From assembly GCA_009760855.2 (NCBI GenBank), contig WPIO01000059.1, positions 2,232,001 to 2,296,000 on the forward strand: DNA of 64,000 nt. The letters are read 5' to 3'. This document shows positions 53,667 to 63,887 of this stretch, piece by piece; position 1 is the first letter of the stretch; each line of letters opens with the position of its first letter. A program made the position numbers and the translations under genes. The DNA is from Cristatella mucedo. Lineage: Eukaryota; Bryozoa; Phylactolaemata; Cristatellidae. Under the pieces are notes generated by a model that was not told the DNA's origin, searched no databases, and worked only from the letters and a program-made list of their open reading frames with translations.

Positions 53667-53810
53667 CAGAGTAGTGTGCGATTTTGCTCTATGGGTGACT
53701 TACACTCACAAAGAATTATTTGAGCCAGGACGAGAACAGCGAGTACGAGCGAGCAGAATTCTTTATGAGGATGGGGCTGCCATAGAGCAAAATTACATAC
53801 TACTAGGCCC
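53667..53810. repeat. 144-bp imperfect foldback (MITE-like) at the right edge of the AT-rich element
   Basis: Left arm has TAGTGTGCGATTTTGCTCTA then TGG, and CAAAGAATT; right arm, reverse-complemented, has TAGTATGTAATTTTGCTCTA then TGG, and TAAAGAATT. Each arm is about 45-50 bp. It may be a miniature element or a terminal structure of the neighbouring relic. Confidence 0.7.
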
Positions 53811-54254
53811 ACTGATTATCGATCACTTTCTTTAGCTTGGCAGTATAAAGTCAGCGTTATCTATCTTAGCCCGGCCCACTTCAGCTTCATCAGCTTGAGA
53901 AACTCGGCAGCCATTCAAGAGCGAATCCTGGCAATACAACTTACAAGTTAGGGCAGTGACAATTTGAGGTGCTTAAAAGTAAAACGCGATCAGGTGCATC
54001 ACTGTGCCACCTGTTTAGAAATGATAGTCGAGTTTCATCTTGGCGACTAGATAGGCAGGAGTATACATTTGTGGAAAAAAGAACAGCACCTGATAAAAAT
54101 CCTGAGGGTAACGCAGCACATGCCAGACTCATCGGATGACCGGCAGCCATATTTGCTCTATAAGTTCTCACAGAGAAAAGGCCTTGAGTACCAGTGCCCT
54201 GTGCCGCCAGAGGTGCTTCGGGGATGCTGAGAGGCTGACAGGCTGGTGTTTTGA
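53811..54254. other. DNA between the foldback and the hAT relic
   Basis: No gene recognised; possibly non-coding end sequence of the hAT element at 54255-54960. Confidence 0.3.
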
Positions 54255-54420
54255 ACGCAAGTACTCAAGCCTGACGTGATGATAAATGGCGCATAAAGCC
54301 GAATGCCATCTATTGAAACTAACAGATAGACTCTACATTAGTCAAAATTCTGCCTGGCGATGCCTGTGCTGTTATGATGACAGCACAGCGATTCATGAAG
54401 GAATTAGCACACCCAAGCCA
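54255..54420 (-). repeat. Dispersed repeat Y, copy 2
   Basis: Reverse complement matches 45036-45190 over TAGAGTCTATCTGTTAGTTT, CGGCTTTATGCGCCATTTAT and TCACGTCAGG. Confidence 0.7.
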
Positions 54421-54423
54421 AGA

Positions 54424-54711
54424 CTAAAACGCTTTGACTGTGGCGAACTGGTCTGGTACAGTTTGAAAGTTTATGTTTCCAGTGTTTCTCACTTTAAGCT
54501 TAACAAGGCCGAATCGGAGTGTCGATCTCGCTCCAGCGATGCTCCAAGATAATTCACAACTGGCAACTGATACAGCTATGGTGAGAAGAACTTGCAAGGC
54601 AACTCGAAAATTAGGAAACGCGCGCTCTCTGCAGAACTGACAATGAAAGACGCCAGTTCCAGAGGCGACTCTAGCGCTGAGTCGCGACGCATACGCTAAT
54701 GACAAGAACAC
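54424..54711 (-). pseudogene. hAT-family transposase, C-terminal dimerisation region, broken
   Basis: Minus frame contains FPNFRVALQVLLTIAVSVAS followed by CELSWSIAGARSTLRFGLVK. This aligns by eye to the hAT C-terminal dimerisation motif (FPNxxIALRxLLTxPVSVAS, then ERSFSKLKxIKxYLRSTM). The ERSFS core reads ELSWS, and the rest of the transposase is missing. No ATG-to-stop gene is implied. Confidence 0.65.
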
Positions 54712-54734
54712 AGCGCTAGATACCCTGGACTCGG

Positions 54735-54960
54735 CGCTCGCAAAAACAGGACTAGTAATAGCACGACAATAGCCTGTAATTCACGGCTGACACATCAGGG
54801 TGACTTCCAGCTGACTCGCTAACAGGCTTACAGCAGCTCACGCTCAGCACCAGACTCGCCGGTCTGGTAGACCGCCGCTCCAGGATAGCGACTACGGTAA
54901 GGCGAAAGCTCTATATAGCAGCCAAGTCATAAGTCACACAATAATCACTCTCGTACATGA
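54735..54960. repeat. Dispersed repeat X, copy 2
   Basis: GGTGACTTCCAGCTGACTCG, AGGCTTACAGCAGCTCACGC, ACCGCCGCTCCAGGATAG and CCAAGTCATAAGTCACAC match 37840-38060. Confidence 0.7.
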
Positions 54961-55844
54961 TTATGCAAAATGATGCTCACAAGTCTTGGTTTATCGCGGC
55001 TATCTCATAAGCGTTCCAATTCTGCGGCAGAGTCCTTAGTTCTTAATCGAGTCTCAGATGTCAAGCTCATAGGTCATAATCGCGGGGCGTTACACTAACA
55101 GCACTGGATACACCAGATGAGCTGTGGCGTTCGTGACAGGCTGGCACAGCCAGCTTAGCCTCGCTTCCGTTGTCCAATAGTGGGTCGGCGCTCACCTACG
55201 GCACGCTGGCTCGCCTTTGACTCGGCGTCGTCGCAGGCCGGGCTCGCGGATGAGGCGACGCAGCCGCCGGCGCCTGCAGCTGGCAGGATGGAGGGGACGA
55301 GCGGGCGGGAAGGCGGCTGGAACGCAGGCCGCGGCGGAGGAGGGCGGGGCGAACGGCCGCGCCGCCGCGTTTGCTGTCCTACTAGCGCCGCGGCCGAATC
55401 GGACCCGACAAGCGGCGTTTCCGCGTCGTCGCGTGCGCGCCGCCAGAGCGCGATGTACAGCTCGGTCAAAGTCTGTAAGCAAGCTCACTAGCTAGCTCAG
55501 CAGCGCCAGCCGATAAGGAATTATCTTTGTTACAATAATTTCAATTGCGGGCGTCGCTCCTAAGCCGGCTCGTTGACAGGCAGGCTCGTATTATGGCCGT
55601 AGGAGTATTCCCGCAACGCATACACGAGCTGGCTGACTCACAGCACAAGAGTGAGTGCATCTGTGGCAAGCGACATCCTTACATCAAAGGCCGAACGCTG
55701 GGCCGACTCAATTGCCCAACCACCCGCTGCTGGTGGGGTATACATTAGTGGCCGAGGCTTCTGTGCTAACAACAAAAGCGGAAGCAGCAGGCGCAGACGA
55801 CACACGCAGGTATGCCGACCAACAGGAGCAGGAGAATGGCGAGT
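54961..55844. other. Intergenic DNA with a CpG island at about 55150-55490
   Basis: The island is GC-rich with overlapping ORFs on both strands that look compositional. It could be a promoter or first exon of an unseen gene. Confidence 0.35.
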
Positions 55845-56325
55845 GGTACCGTGCTTGATAAACAACATGAATTAACATGGTTAGGGGTGACATGCACAGA
55901 GTCAGCGTGCAAGTATTGGTTAGTGGCAGCATGCAACAGTGTCAGCACGCATAAGCACATAAAGGTCGAATCCCAGGGACCCACTAAATGCTGTCCTAAT
56001 GCTGTCCTAGGTGCACGTTTAGTTTCTTTTTAAACGTGGTCAAGTCAGAGGATGTCAGGACGCAAGTCGGGAGTGAGTTCCAGGCTTTGGGAGCATACGA
56101 ACTAAAGGCACGGTCTCCAAAGGATTTGAGGTTAATACGAGTTATAGGTAAACAATTGGATTCCGAAAAGCGAGTGGTACGACGGTTAGTTTAGTGGGGC
56201 AGTAGATCTGATAGGTAGGCTGGAGCCAAAAAATGAAGGAACCTGAAAGTGAGTGACAAAACTTTGAAGTCGATGCGTTGCTCGACTGGGAGCCAGTGCA
56301 GGTCAGCGAGAAGTGGCGACATTTG
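55845..56325 (-). repeat. L2-like LINE 3' part, lacking the terminal tail
   Basis: CATGGTTAGGGGTGACATGC, GAGTTCCAGGCTTTGGGAGC, GGTAGGCTGGAGCCAAAAAA and TGGGAGCCAGTGCAGGTCAG in reverse complement, covering 3' UTR and C-terminal coding sequence. Confidence 0.88.
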
Positions 56326-56647
56326 GAAGAGCGTCGTTCTTTGCTTTTGCAAATAGCAAGTAGATAGTCTGAGTATTCCGGCGCAGTAAAGAGTGCCGAG
56401 CAGCAGACAGCAGCAGTTAAGCGTACTTTTGAGGACAGTATGGCTACCCTGCTCACGCAGGAAGGGGAAGGGGCACGCCATCGTCTGAAGCCAGCGGTAG
56501 AAATATGTACCGTGAATGCGACGGTTAACCAGCAGTCAGCTGAGAGTAATGCTGAGACTGGCTGCGGATAATATCCGGGTGTTTGGTACCTTAGCCTTAC
56601 CGGACAGTTTTTAAGGTAGGAACGATCGCTCTCCCTGATCCGGAAAT
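56326..56647. other. Intergenic DNA
   Basis: No feature recognised. Confidence 0.3.
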
Positions 56648-56816
56648 AGCCGGCACACTAGGTAAGGTGGTTGCTTTCACGACCTCGGTCCCGAGGTTGT
56701 GAGTTCGATTCCTGTGGTGGGTGATTCTGTATCGCCGCTGCAAGCGGTGGTGATAGCCGTAAAGGCTCTTCTGTCGCTAAACCAAAAGAGGCTGTTTAAT
56801 CAGCTAGGATTTATAG
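56648..56816 (+). repeat. SINE1, near full length
   Basis: CGGCACACTAGGTAAGGTGG, GGTTGTGAGTTCGATTCCTG and GGCTGTTTAATCAGCTAGGA. Confidence 0.92.
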
Positions 56817-56946
56817 ATATTCGGATATAGATAGCCAGATATAGCCACGAAATAGATATTCTGATATAGATAGCCGGATATAGCCATGATGTCGATATTC
56901 GGATATAGATAGCCGGATATAGCCATGATATTTCTGATATAGCCAC
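56812..56946. repeat. Tandem repeat of GATATAGATAGCC(A/G)GATATAGCCA blocks
   Basis: Three copies of a roughly 47-bp unit built from GATATAGATAGCC and GGATATAGCCATGAT; it starts at the end of the SINE1 tail. Confidence 0.85.
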
Positions 56947-57310
56947 TGTGAAGCCTGAACAAGCAGTTGTCTTTGACTGCGACCCAACTAAAGATGACGT
57001 CAGGGCTAGAGGAATTAGCTCTCAGACCCTTGGAACAGACTCGTACGTGCTTGGCGCGCAGAAATTGGGCTCGCTGTTATCGCTTATCAGCCGGCAGGCA
57101 TACTTTTCAGAACAGACCTTCGCGCGTTCGCGCTTTCGCGAATACATTTTATTTATCTGTGGCGTTTTATATTCGCTAGACGCTGTCGATATCAAATAAT
57201 TCGTTGGACACGATGGCTCGGGGAAGTTATTCTTTTAAGAATCCGTCGCTTCGGTGCAGCAGCAGAGAGCTATTACGAATTTCGATATAAACTAACTTAG
57301 TTTAGGTAAA

Positions 57311-57481
57311 TATCAGCTTATTTAACTGCTTCATTTATTTATCGGCAGAAGTGCGTTATACATTGTCACCCCCTCTCTCGCCCGATTGCAGTGAACGATA
57401 AAGAATCTCCCACTGCACTACTCGAACACGTGACACGGTTCGTGAAGAGCGAGCACATTACCTCCTGGGCTAAGATCCAGG
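57311..57481 (-). repeat. SINE1-related, diverged subfamily
   Basis: CAGCTTATTTAACTGCTTCA, GATAAAGAATCTCCCACTGC and TTACCTCCTGGGCTAAGATC; the same head variant as 30359-30521. Confidence 0.65.
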
Positions 57482-57762
57482 TAGAAGGTAGTGACTAGGC
57501 AATGTATATGCCTATCAGACGACAGATTCAGAGGGGAAATGAGCGATAAGAGTTCTGGGATAGTCCTGTATGTATCAGATCTCATGCGTATAGCCACCTG
57601 CAACCGTATCAAAGTGGTACATGTAGCTTTTTTAGCATGTAGACGATTGCGTAAGCACGACCCATTTACTTAAGGCGCTTGACTGGAGATGCCTCTCATA
57701 GGAGCTTGCATCTGTGTTGAGTAAGTCTGCAAGCCACGGTTATGGTTAATTTAATTCATTTC

Positions 57763-57768
57763 TTTATT
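57763..57768 (-). promoter_or_regulatory. Poly(A) signal of the sulfotransferase gene
   Basis: TTTATT on the plus strand is AATAAA on the minus strand, 128 nt past the sulfotransferase stop codon. Confidence 0.45.
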
Positions 57769-57895
57769 ATAGTTAAGGGACGGCAGAACATTGCCGCTCA
57801 GTGCCTGCTCTTAGATATCAGACTCCGCAGAAGTAGATGTCCCGAGATCGCTAGTCAGGCTTCTGGAATGATGGCTCAAGGTCAAGGCTCGAAAT

Positions 57896-60800
57896 CTAAC
57901 CATAATGCAGAATCGGCACAGTGTCGACGCACCGCAGCACTTCTTTGTAGCGCTGATTGAAGATCCGATCCTGGTCCTCGGTGAAGTATGCTTTCCAGTT
58001 ACCGATCTGACCTAAATTAATGAAACGGAAGTGTTATGGCCTCCAAGAAAAGACCCTGAGAGTGGATAATAATAATAATAATAATGCACTTGCTAAAGCG
58101 CCCTCAGAGAACTCAATCTCTTTCTAGGCGCTTTAAATTTGCTGCAAAGGGAAGAGAGCACTGGGTACTGGGGGTGGGCCCTAAGGGCTGCAGTTGTACG
58201 CAAGAGCCAGAAAAGACACGTGACAGGTCCACCGTGAAAAGAACAGCGAGCGAAAATTAAGACTCTCGATCGGAGAGCCGTGAAATACTGACCTGTGTAT
58301 TCGGCCAAAACTATTACAAATTTATGCTATCAGTGACAACTGAGCTCGAGAATTTCAATGTCAACAATAAAATAAATGAATGAAATTCATTTGTGTGGCG
58401 CCATAACAGAACTGAATCTTTATCTAGGTGCTTCACGTATTCAGCAGGGCTCGAGCTCACGACGTTGGATGTCTAAAGCAAGCGCCTTGACCTCAATCGT
58501 TAAAGGCAAGCACCTTAGCACCTGCTCTAAATCAGTGCAACCAAAAGGACACATAGATGACAAGAGTGGTCTGTCTGGTCTTACTACGTCCCATCCCATG
58601 AGGAGAGCGCCAGCTACACATTTGGGTTTCCTACGAGGAGATCGATTTTATCATCGCTTATGGAAATCGGAAAAAATACCGGACCGATTGCTTGCTCGGC
58701 AGGCATTCAGTTTTATCAATTGCCAAAGCTAATTCTGCGGGATATGAACGACAATTCCAGCTGGGTGTCTCCCAGAAAGGGGTGGCAGATTAAACCCCCA
58801 ATGGGTGAACTCCGCAAGTGTCGTCCAGAAAAAGGCGACATATTAAACCCCTTCATATGTGAACTCCACAGGTGTCGACCAGAAAGAGGTGACGCACTAA
58901 ACCCCCACAGGGCTCCACAGGTGACAGGTGCACTGAGCGAGAACTGACAAGCCCAAGCGCCGGATTATTTGGAGCAGAACTCGTGCGTTCGCAACAGAGT
59001 TAAAAAAATCCATGGCCTGATGGTCCCATTTGTGAGCGTTATTCAATATGTGAACACTGCTAGCTACTGGCTAGTCACTGGCCGCATCAAGTCAAATGAT
59101 CGTAGGCAACCGAACTGGGTGGCGCTAACTTTATGCGTCACAATGTACTTATAATCTGGCTCAGGTATTTTAGCGTATATCAATCACAAGACCATTGCTC
59201 GACGCGGCTGCTGCACTCGCCGACGTAGGTCGGACTGCATGAGAGATCACGTGAGTCACGTGAGCCGAGCATCGACGCCGCCATGTTTGTTGACGTAGCT
59301 GCATTCCCAGAGCAGTCGATCGATGGATTACGAAAGGGGGGCTACGTGCCGGCTCGTTGTACGCGCACGCACTAACTACCACAACGACTAGAGAACACGA
59401 CAAATCACTATTGACTACTGCATCTACCGCTGTGAAGGAGGTACATGCCTCATTCAAATTCGCCTGTGCAAGCATCGACGCACACCTCACGTGATTACTT
59501 TCGATGTGGTTGGTACACTGTGTTTGCTTTAAGCTATCCTCAAACCCGAAGTTGGTCATCCGCGGTGTCCGAATTTCCTGAATCCCTTTAGGATTCACCG
59601 ATGCCCTCTCCCGGACTTGCCACCGTGTCTCAACCTAGGATTAAGGTACGTTCACTTAACGACTAAGGTCGTAGGTTCGAGTCCTGCAGCCGGATATTCT
59701 GTGTCGCCCACTGCAACCGGGACAGTTAGCCTCTGAGGCTCTTCTATGGCTAGGTAACCAGCTATTTAATCTGCTCTCTTCTTAACTCTTTAGCTCCTCC
59801 GATAAATAACTGTCCGACTTTATAAGCTCGGGGCCCGCTTAAGGAAAGTGTCCAGCCTTCCGAGACTCGCAGCTCCATCGAAGGAATAGACTGCTCTATG
59901 GCAAGCAAGACTTATCATTCTCAGACGCGATTAGTGGCCCGCCCACCCGGGAATCACCTAAGTGACTGCCTCCTAACTTAAATCTCTACGATATCATAGG
60001 CGAGCTAATGCAACGTAATGTAACGTATCTCTCTGTCTGTAACTCCACAGAGCTACAGAGACTAGCTATTCGCTACGCGTGAGATCTTAGACAGAGATCG
60101 GACGTGATGGCTAGCTGGTGATGCAGTCGCCTAAACGAAGCTTATGAAATTTAGGCAGTTGTCAAAGATGTCACCTCACCCCTAACCATATTATTCATTT
60201 TGTTTGTTTTTCAAGCATGATTTTACTTACTATTCAATTGTGTATCACTTTGCAGCAAATGTAAAGCGCCTAGAAAGAGATTAAGTTCTCTGAGGGCGCT
60301 TTATCAAGTGCAATATTATTATTATTATTATTATCACCTAATTTCAGAACACAGGGCGCAAGCTGTACAACAGCATCACCTATTGGCAGAGTCTAGTCTT
60401 CTACTAGCTGTGATGGCACACTAGGTAAGGCGGTTGCTTTTCATAACCTCAGTCTCGAGGTCGTGGGTTCGAATCCTGCGGCGCGCGATCCATTATTGCT
60501 GCGGCAGGCGCTAGTGGTAGCCATAAAGGCTCTTCTGTCGCTACACAAAAGAGGCTGCTCAATCAGCCAGCAACAAGCTTGGGGTGCCCAATTAGTCACT
60601 GTTCCGTAGTATCGTCGTTTAGTTTAAGGAAATTGGCCGACATCCAGAATCGAATGTCTGCAAGGCATGGTAAGCATTCAGTTTATCAGTCGCTGCAGCA
60701 GATTCCGACGGTTTAAATGACAAATGCAGCTGAGTATCGTCAGCATAGAGTGGTAGCCTATTCCACGGGGCCGTATCACTCATCCCTGTGGTTGAGTATA

Positions 60801-63592
60801 AACGGAGAACAGCAAAGAAGGATCGAGCACGGACATATAATGATAATGATCATAATAATGCATTTAATATATTCGCCCTCAGAGAACTCAGTCTCTTTCT
60901 AGGCACTTCACATACTTGAGGGACCCCACAGGTGACTGGTCTTGTGGATGAGACCTGGCCCCCCTCATTACACGGATTGAACACGGCCGGACAAGAATGA
61001 TTTGAACAGCAGCGCCGATCGCTGTTCTTAATCGTTCAAGTAAGACATCGTGATTAATGGTGTCGATGGCAGCTGACAGATCTAGCAGCGATAGGGCACG
61101 TGACATCCTCGTCATTGTTGCTGCATAGGATGTCATTGGTTGTACGAGAAGAGCAGTTTCAGTTTAGTGGTATCGCTTGAATTGCAACTGAAACTTACTG
61201 CTCTGCACTCAAGGAATGTGCGATGAGCGTGGCGGGTGAAGGTTAAATGACCTGCCAGCCACTGCACGGCTTCCATGGGAAGTGCGATGGGCATGGAAGG
61301 ATGAAGGTTAAATGACCTGCCAGCCACTGTACTGTTCCCGAGCGAGGTGAGCGTGACAAGGTGAAGGCTGAGGCGGAGGCTCGATTACCGTTTCTATAGA
61401 TGGAGAAGTCTTTCTTGAACCACTTGCGGAACTCCTCTGGCGGCTGCTTCTCTTGCTTCATCCGGTTGAATGACGTCATTTCGACGATTCGACGTACATC
61501 GTCGTCTGTCAGTTTGGCGCCGATAAACTTGCTCAGCATCCTCACCGCTGCTTCATGATCCTGCAAGTTTGACAGCCATGACGTGACGTCACAGCGCTCG
61601 ACCGGCGACTGCGAGACAACTAGAAAAGGCGACAGCAGGGGACATAGTGGAAATATTACTAATCCTAGACAGCCCAACTGCTTGACTTAGGCAGCCCAAG
61701 TCCTTGAGTGAACTGTCAAAGTGGCCAGCTGAGGCAGAGTAGTGCAACAGGACTCGACAACTTCCCGTCTCTGGTGCCAGGTCAAGGGCATTCGGCTCAT
61801 CCCCATTCTGGAGCAGTTTTTCGAAGCATCGCTCAAGCCGTAGCTGAGCCGTGGGCATCATGGAAGGCCATGGAAGGGGTGCTGCAGTGGCAACCAAGAG
61901 CCGTGGCGGCACTCAAGGAGCATGGCCAGCGAGAGTCGTCTAGAAGGTCAAGCACCTGCTAGGTGAGTTGTGCTCAAGGAGCACTTTCAATCCACCTAAC
62001 GCTGTCTGTGGCAGAAAGGGCAGTGGCTAGCGCCCCAGCTATGGCCTGGAATTGGCTGGGGCTGCGACCCGGCGGCCTGGAACAAGCACTGGCTAGTGGC
62101 TGCGGCAGTGGCTGGTAACCCGGAGGTAGAGACGGCCCCCCCCCGGGGGGGGGGGGGGCTTGTAACCTAGCCGCAGAGGCTAAGGCAGTGGGTAGTGGCT
62201 CAGTGGCAGAGGGGGAACATGGAGTTTCGTAGACTGGAAAAGGAGGGGCAGGCTTGTGCACTGGCGCTAGCATCGGCCGCCTGCCTCGGCCGAGGACGGG
62301 CAAGTGGAAAGGGAGAGCACGCACCTGTACCATGTGCTCGTAGAAAAGGAATAGCACGTTGGTCCCCTGCTGCCGGCATGCTGACCACCATTGCAACGGG
62401 TTCCTGATCCATGAGCCGTACTCGACTGAAATGCAGCCAGAGGCAGCTGCAGCCAGCACTGCTCGCGACAACGGTGACAACGGCAGCAAGCGTCCGGGCC
62501 GGCCGGTATTTCGAAGTCGCTGACAAGGTCAAGGGCTCGGCGAGGCCAGCTAGATGCAGGCTCTCGACCAAGGCTCCTGCGAGCTGCCCCCTCCGACGCC
62601 CTAGCGACGCTGACGCCAGAGCCAGGGACTCGAACGGCTGCTAACGATGACCAGGCTCTCGCGAGCGTCCGCGAGAGTTTGGGACAGGAGCATCTGCTCT
62701 CGAGCCGCGAGCAAGCCAGCTAACGGCAAGCAGGCTCTCGCGAGAGAATCCGCGAGAGCCTGCGAGTCCCTTCAGCTCTTTCGAGCTGCCACCGAAGCGA
62801 GGGACGCCAGCGTCTCACCTCGCTCTTCATCGAGCATGACGTCAAAGAACTCCGCCCAGCTGAGCGGCTCGGTGCCGAGCGTGGCCGAGTAGTGATGATA
62901 GAGCGAGACCAGCTGGTCCTTGGGATTGCGCAAGACGTACACGATCTTTGGGTGCTTCTGCATGCTCGGCGGCAGTGCGTCGTACGGCAGGTGCGTCTGT
63001 ATCACTTTGGGCGACGGTATGCTGCGAATGCCCTCCACACCGAGCACCTCGACGTTGAGCACAGGCATCTCCGTATATTTGCTGCGATCCGGGGAAATGG
63101 CGAGGCACAGCATCTCGAACGCCCAGTGCGTACCTGTGTGTGCGGACGGATGGACGACGGAAGCCGCTGCCGCCGAGCCGCCGCGACCGCAGCCGCTGCC
63201 GCATGAGTGTCGCTCGAACTCAGTGTGGGCAGCCTGGTCGAAAGAGACCCACCCCACCCTCAGCTGCCACGAATCTAAAAGCTACTTTAGCAAGCCTATT
63301 TACTTCCTTTCCCCTACAGAGGTCGCGATCAAATCCCCTGCCGCAGGAGCCGGCGTCTAAGCGTGCCGCCGCCGTCGCCGTCGCTGCCGCCGCCGAGCTG
63401 ACGTACGCTTGCCTCGCCCCGTCGCCGCCGTCGCACCGTTGCTAGCTTACCCGATTTCGGGTAGCTGCACAGCAGAATGTCATCCGGATCGGGAGCGAAA
63501 TTCTGGATGTCGTCCAAATTCTTCGCTATGCCGGCGTAGTTGGGGTAGCAGACGTCGCCGCGTCGGTATGATGGGCCGAACATGCAGCTCAT
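57896..63592 (-). CDS. Cytosolic sulfotransferase (SULT family), complete five-exon gene
   Basis: Coding exons: 63592-63451, 63133-62819, 62425-62325, 61560-61389 and 58011-57896. All junctions are GT..AG and phases match (1,1,0,1), giving 846 nt, 281 aa, normal for cytosolic SULTs. The enzyme should transfer sulfate from PAPS to a small hydroxyl or amine substrate. Motifs: PAPS-binding loop YPKSGTHW (44-51, split by intron 1), QTHLP with the catalytic His at 95, the 3'-phosphate motif YVLRNPKDQLVSLYHHY with Arg116 and Ser124, YGSWIRNPLQWW, FLFYEHM, LTDDDVRRIVEMTSFNRMK, and the C-terminal RNGQIGNWKAYFT, equivalent to RKGxxGDWKNHFT. The Lys two residues before the catalytic His is Gln93. Intron 4 (58012-61388) is full of SINE and LINE copies. 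Start chosen at the first in-frame Met; a second Met is at codon 4. Substrate unknown. Confidence 0.9.
58065..58155 (-). repeat. L2-like LINE 3' tail (SULT intron 4)
   Basis: AATAATAATAATAATAATGC, GCGCCCTCAGAGAACTCAAT and TCTTTCTAGGCGCTTTAAAT; it starts about 55 bp inside the intron from the last exon. Confidence 0.88.
58381..58515 (-). repeat. SINE2, diverged (SULT intron 4)
   Basis: TGAAATTCATTTGTGTGGCG, ACTGAATCTTTATCTAGGTG and GGCTCGAGCTCACGACGTTG. Confidence 0.75.
58765..58920. repeat. 54-bp tandem repeat, 3 degenerate copies (SULT intron 4)
   Basis: Each copy has GTGTC(G/T)xCCAGAAAxxGG, then TTAAACCCC and TGAACTCC. The plus frame is open with an 18-residue period (CRPEKGDILNP). Confidence 0.8.
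59636..59775 (+). repeat. SINE1-related, diverged (SULT intron 4)
   Basis: GGTCGTAGGTTCGAGTCCTG (B box), GAGGCTCTTCTATGGCTAGG and CAGCTATTTAATCTGCT. Confidence 0.65.
60010..60070 (-). repeat. LINE-B 3' tip (SULT intron 4)
   Basis: AACGTAATGTAACGTATCTC and TCTGTAACTCCACAGAGC: only the last 60 bp. Confidence 0.65.
60172..60338 (+). repeat. L2-like LINE 3' tail (SULT intron 4)
   Basis: CCCCTAACCATATTATTCAT, GTAAAGCGCCTAGAAAGAG, TTAAGTTCTCTGAGGGCGCT and ATT repeats; nearly identical to 49450-49624. Confidence 0.92.
60407..60574 (+). repeat. SINE1 (SULT intron 4)
   Basis: GCTGTGATGGCACACTAGGT, GGTCGTGGGTTCGAATCCTG and GAGGCTGCTCAATCAGCCAG. Confidence 0.9.
60600..61136 (-). repeat. L2-like LINE fragments (SULT intron 4)
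   Basis: 60600-60795 matches an internal RT segment (CGTTTAGTTTAAGGAAATTG, AGCTGAGTATCGTCAGCATA). 60838-60915 is a tail (AATAATGCATTTAATATATT, CCCTCAGAGAACTCAGTCTC). 60950-61136 encodes a minus-strand RT block, LSLLDLSAAIDTINHDVLLE. Probably more than one insertion. Confidence 0.75.
61218..61372. repeat. 64-bp tandem repeat, about 2.5 copies (SULT intron 4)
   Basis: GTGCGATG(A/G)GC(G/A)TGG then GGTTAAATGACCTGCCAGCC, repeated from 61218, 61282 and partly 61346. It ends about 17 bp from the 5' splice site of exon 4. Confidence 0.85.
62731..62762. repeat. Perfect 12-bp inverted repeat, 8-nt loop (SULT intron 2)
   Basis: CAGGCTCTCGCG and CGCGAGAGCCTG around AGAGAATC. A related shorter hairpin (CTCTCGCG/CGCGAGAG) is at about 62653-62675. 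Confidence 0.8.
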
Positions 63593-63887
63593 TTCCCGGC
63601 GGAGGCGGCAGCGGCAGGCGACTGGACAGAGCTGAGGCAGCTGAGCAGAGCCACGCTACCTTAATGAGTGGCGGCGAACGCTTCATTAATGAGCAGCCGA
63701 CGAGCGGACGTCAAGGTGACCCTGGGTCTAGAGCAAGGCGCCGAGAGCCGTGTCGATCACGCGCAACCACCGATCGCTCCCAAGCGGCTCAGATCGTTGA
63801 CCCGGGACAGCCGACGCCACCTCTGGCAGTCGCATCAGACCGGGCACCGGCCGCTCGTACCGCCCCGCCCACTCGGCCCTCCGGCAG
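63593..63887. promoter_or_regulatory. GC-rich divergent intergenic region upstream of SULT
   Basis: Fewer than 300 bp separate the sulfotransferase start (minus) from a candidate plus-strand exon. No TATA box is obvious. ORFs through it are compositional. It may be a bidirectional promoter if the plus-strand exon is real. Confidence 0.3.

Noticed and set aside
59170-59598. 142-aa minus frame in SULT intron 4
   Set aside because: The C-terminal SULT exon was found at 57896-58011 and joins in phase without it; this frame has no SULT similarity.
61589-61912. Minus frame with a weak ankyrin-like phrase
   Set aside because: It lies in SULT intron 3, the resemblance is a few residues long, and exons 3 and 4 join in phase without it.
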